Shown here: positions 5,359-7,444 of the stretch, piece by piece | Layout: each line of letters begins with the position of its first letter | How positions within the stretch are numbered: position 1 is the first letter of the stretch | From: an uncultured Ruminococcus sp. | Lineage (GTDB): Bacteria; Bacillota; Clostridia; Oscillospirales; Ruminococcaceae | NCBI GenBank assembly: GCA_947173865.1 | Contig: CAMWGS010000097.1 | Coordinates: 1 to 7,444 of the forward strand | Reading direction: 5' to 3' | DNA: 7,444 bases | Notes under the pieces: model-generated | What the model was told of the DNA's origin: nothing | The model's input: the letters and a program-made list of their open reading frames with translations, nothing else | The model's database searches: none | Made by a program: the position numbers and the translations under genes

Positions 5359-6395
5359 CAGCAGATAATTACGCCTTCTTCTGACTTAACGAGTTCACCG
5401 AGAATATAAGCGTCCTCGCCTGCTGACTTGAGAACTTCAATGGCTTTGTCTGCGTCGTTTTTGTCAACGGAAACCATCATGCCGACACCCATGTTGAAAG
5501 TATTGAACATATCTCTTTCTGGAATGTCGCCCGAACGCTTGATTAAGTCGAAAATAGGAAGTACCTGAACAGCGTTTCTTTCGATTTTTGCAGAAAGACC
5601 ATTCGGAAGAACACGGGGAATATTTTCATAGAATCCACCGCCTGTTATGTGTGATATTGCCTTTACGTTTACCGAATCAATAAGGCTGAGAACTGCCTTT
5701 ACATAGATTCTTGTGGGAGTAAGCAGACACTCACCGAGAGTTGTTCCGAGGTCATCGAAATGTACGGCAAGATTCTGCTCGTTTACTTCAAATACCTTTC
5801 TTACAAGTGAAAAACCGTTGGAATGTACACCACTTGACTTTATAGCTATAAGAACGTCTCCGGCTTTCTGAGTTTCGGGTTTTAAAATCTTGTCCCTGTC
5901 AACGATACCCACAGAAAAACCTGCAAGGTCATATTCGTCAAGTGGCATAAGTCCGGGGTGTTCAGCAGTTTCACCGCCGATTAATGCACAGCCAGCCTGT
6001 ACACAACCCTCTGCAACGCCTGAAACTATCTGTGCTATTTTTTCGGGGTAGTTCTTTCCGCAGGCAATGTAATCAAGGAAAAACTGAGGTTTTGCACCAC
6101 AGCATATAATGTCATTAACGCACATTGCAACACAGTCAATTCCTACTGTATCGTGCTTGTCCATGATGAATGCGATTTTTATTTTAGTTCCTACTCCGTC
6201 AGTACCCGAAACGAGAACAGGCTTTGAAATACCTGTCATGTCGAGTTCAAAGAGTCCGCCGAATCCGCCGATACCTGAAATAGCACCTGATGTCATGGTA
6301 CGGGCAATATGGGTTTTCATAAGTTCAACAGCCTTGTAACCTGCGGTAACGTCAACGCCTGCTTTTTCATAGCTTTTTGAAAAACTGTTATTCAT
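5358..6395 (-). CDS. purM: Phosphoribosylformylglycinamidine cyclo-ligase (AIR synthetase, PurM)
   Basis: PurM uses ATP to close the imidazole ring of FGAM, giving aminoimidazole ribotide, step 5 of purine synthesis; the family is a cytoplasmic dimer. The 345-residue length is typical. Family landmarks are SYEKAGVDV (residues 8-16), the glycine-rich nucleotide-binding segment SGTDGVGTK (63-71), DCVAMCVNDI (87-96) and GGETAEHPG (140-148). The start is supported by AAGGAGGA at 6405-6412, about ten bases upstream. The TGA stop shares its A with the ATG of the following expansin gene (TGATG), so the two are probably translationally coupled. No truncation or missing motif was seen. Confidence 0.97.
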   Translation of the reverse strand: MNNSFSKSYEKAGVDVTAGYKAVELMKTHIARTMTSGAISGIGGFGGLFELDMTGISKPVLVSGTDGVGTKIKIAFIMDKHDTVGIDCVAMCVNDIICCGAKPQFFLDYIACGKNYPEKIAQIVSGVAEGCVQAGCALIGGETAEHPGLMPLDEYDLAGFSVGIVDRDKILKPETQKAGDVLIAIKSSGVHSNGFSLVRKVFEVNEQNLAVHFDDLGTTLGECLLTPTRIYVKAVLSLIDSVNVKAISHITGGGFYENIPRVLPNGLSAKIERNAVQVLPIFDLIKRSGDIPERDMFNTFNMGVGMMVSVDKNDADKAIEVLKSAGEDAYILGELVKSEEGVIIC

Positions 6396-6423
6396 TGGAA
6401 ATAATCCTCCTTATATTCTTCAA

Positions 6424-6451
6424 AACCTGTTTTCAGCGATGAAAACAGGTT
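6424..6451 (-). other. Perfect stem-loop in the purF-purM spacer
   Basis: AACCTGTTTTC and GAAAACAGGTT are exact inverted repeats of 11 bp around a 6-base loop; an extra A-T pair closes it to 12 bp with a 4-base loop. On the transcribed strand the stem is followed only by TTTTGAAG, counting the last stem bases, so it lacks the long U-run of an intrinsic terminator. It sits 12 bases before the purM ribosome binding site. It may be an attenuating or partial terminator, or an mRNA processing or stability element; the sequence does not decide. Confidence 0.6.
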
Positions 6452-6468
6452 CTGAAATTGTTCATATA

Positions 6469-7444
6469 TTATTCGTTTCCGCTCCAGCAGTAAGTGCAGA
6501 GTTTGCATTCAGGCAGTCCTACAGCCTTTACCTTACCTTCGAGAGACTGGAATTCGAGAGATGTGAGCTTCAATCTGCGACAGATTTCGTCACGCATACG
6601 CTTGCCACGTTCAGTATTTGTATCGCTGTATTCTGCGATGTACTTAACACCTTCAGCACCTTCAAACTCGTCAATAATCTGTCTTGCGATTAATTCAAGT
6701 TCCGAGTGACTGCGTGAGAAGTTCAGGTATTTACAGCCGTACATGATAGGCGGACAGGCAGAACGCATATGCACTTCCTTTGCACCGTTTTCGTAAAGAA
6801 ACTCAACTGTTTCCCTCATCTGAGTACCACGCACAATACTGTCGTCTACAAAGAGAAGTCTTTTTCCCTCGATAAGTTCGTGGACGGGGATAAGTTTCAT
6901 TTTTGCAACCTGATTTCTCATGCTCTGATTTGTAGGCATGAAACTACGTGGCCATGTGGGAGTATATTTGATGAAAGGTCTTGCGAACGGAATACCGCTT
7001 CTGTTTGCGTAACCGATAGCGTGAGGAGTTCCCGAATCGGGAATGCCGCATACATAGTCAACATCAGGAAGTTTTCCTGCTTTGATGTCGTTTTCAGCCA
7101 TGATTTCACCGTTGCGTGTTCTCATGACTTCAACGTTTACACCCTCATATACAGCAGTCGGATAACCGTAATATGTCCACATGAAAGTACATATTTTCAT
7201 CTTTGAAGGGTCGCCATCGCTTAGAACTTCACAGCCGTCTGAGTTGATTTTTATAATTTCTCCTGCTGTAAGTTCCTTGTATGTAGTGTAACCGAGTTTC
7301 TGGAATGCGAATGATTCGGTTGAAAGACAGAAACCGTCACTTCTTTTTCCTATGATTATGGGAAGTCTGCCGAACTCGTCCCTTGCCGCAATAATGCAGT
7401 CTTTTGTAAGAATGATAAGGGACATAGTGCCTTCAATTTTTTCC
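6469..7444 (-). CDS. purF: Amidophosphoribosyltransferase (PurF), N-terminus cut by the window edge
   Basis: PurF makes 5-phosphoribosylamine from PRPP and glutamine, the committed first step of purine synthesis, in the cytoplasm. The frame is open to the right edge, and the residues before the internal Met at 7425 (EKIEGT) continue the glutaminase domain, so that Met is not the start; the catalytic N-terminal Cys lies outside. About 324 residues are visible: the end of the glutaminase domain, then the phosphoribosyltransferase domain. The PRPP-binding motif FVDDSIVRGT lies at about 6823-6852. Counting from the Met at 7425, Cys79 (KICTFMW), Cys231 (YGCKYL), Cys307 and Cys310 (CKLC) fit the four ligands of the Fe-S cluster known in Bacillus PurF, suggesting the iron-sulfur subtype; this is matched by eye. 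The C-terminus CTYCWSGNE is unlike Bacillus. It precedes purM by 73 bases. Confidence 0.95.
   Translation of the reverse strand, partial: EKIEGTMSLIILTKDCIIAARDEFGRLPIIIGKRSDGFCLSTESFAFQKLGYTTYKELTAGEIIKINSDGCEVLSDGDPSKMKICTFMWTYYGYPTAVYEGVNVEVMRTRNGEIMAENDIKAGKLPDVDYVCGIPDSGTPHAIGYANRSGIPFARPFIKYTPTWPRSFMPTNQSMRNQVAKMKLIPVHELIEGKRLLFVDDSIVRGTQMRETVEFLYENGAKEVHMRSACPPIMYGCKYLNFSRSHSELELIARQIIDEFEGAEGVKYIAEYSDTNTERGKRMRDEICRRLKLTSLEFQSLEGKVKAVGLPECKLCTYCWSGNE

Noticed and set aside
6424..6451. The purF-purM hairpin as an intrinsic terminator
   Set aside because: The stem is good, but the transcribed strand has only about four U residues before GAAG, and purM follows directly with a strong ribosome binding site in the same orientation.
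6769..7206. A 145-codon plus-strand open frame
   Set aside because: It is fully antisense to well-conserved purF and has a Cys/His/Ser-rich composition typical of shadow frames.
1..7444. CRISPR arrays, insertion sequences, tRNA or rRNA genes, riboswitches
   Set aside because: No regularly spaced repeats, transposase-like proteins, terminal inverted repeats, cloverleaf-like or purine-riboswitch-like cores were recognised; a purine riboswitch or promoter, if any, would lie to the right of the window.

Overview
This window looks like chromosomal DNA from a low-to-moderate GC, Gram-positive anaerobe of the Clostridia, most likely a Ruminococcus-like member of the Oscillospiraceae. The evidence is clostridial purine enzymes with strong AAGGAG-type ribosome binding sites, a stand-alone PurO-type IMP cyclohydrolase, and a secreted expansin with a dockerin-like module of the kind found in cellulosome-bearing ruminococci. 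The organism is an inference from protein resemblance; no rRNA or other marker is present.

Every supported gene is on the minus strand, so transcription runs from high to low coordinates. The genes are packed tightly, with several one-base TAATG/TGATG overlaps, and appear to form one long operon that enters at the right edge and leaves at the left. Order of transcription: purF (cut by the right edge), a short spacer with a perfect stem-loop, purM, a dockerin-expansin gene, a DUF3592-like membrane protein, a zinc-ribbon/TM2 membrane protein, purN, a 163-residue protein of unknown function, a decayed fragment of purO, a second copy of the 163-residue gene, intact purO, a small membrane protein, a HAD-like phosphatase, and an interrupted reading frame that reaches the left edge.

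Four genes belong to de novo purine synthesis: PurF (step 1), PurN (step 3), PurM (step 5) and PurO (last step, FAICAR to IMP). A separate AICAR transformylase is expected outside the window because PurO does only half of what bifunctional PurH does. The remaining genes have no obvious purine role. The most striking is the expansin, a secreted wall-polysaccharide-loosening protein whose start codon overlaps the purM stop.

The 163-residue gene and the first ~40 codons of purO have been tandemly duplicated. The downstream purO is intact; the extra 5' fragment between the two 163-residue genes has lost its start codon and frame. The far-left frame has a good ribosome binding site but an in-frame TAA after 38 codons, followed by 54 more open codons, so it is probably a pseudogene or carries a sequence error. 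No RNA gene, CRISPR array, insertion sequence, convincing promoter or strong terminator was seen. The only gene-free stretches are the purO remnant (138 bases) and short spacers.
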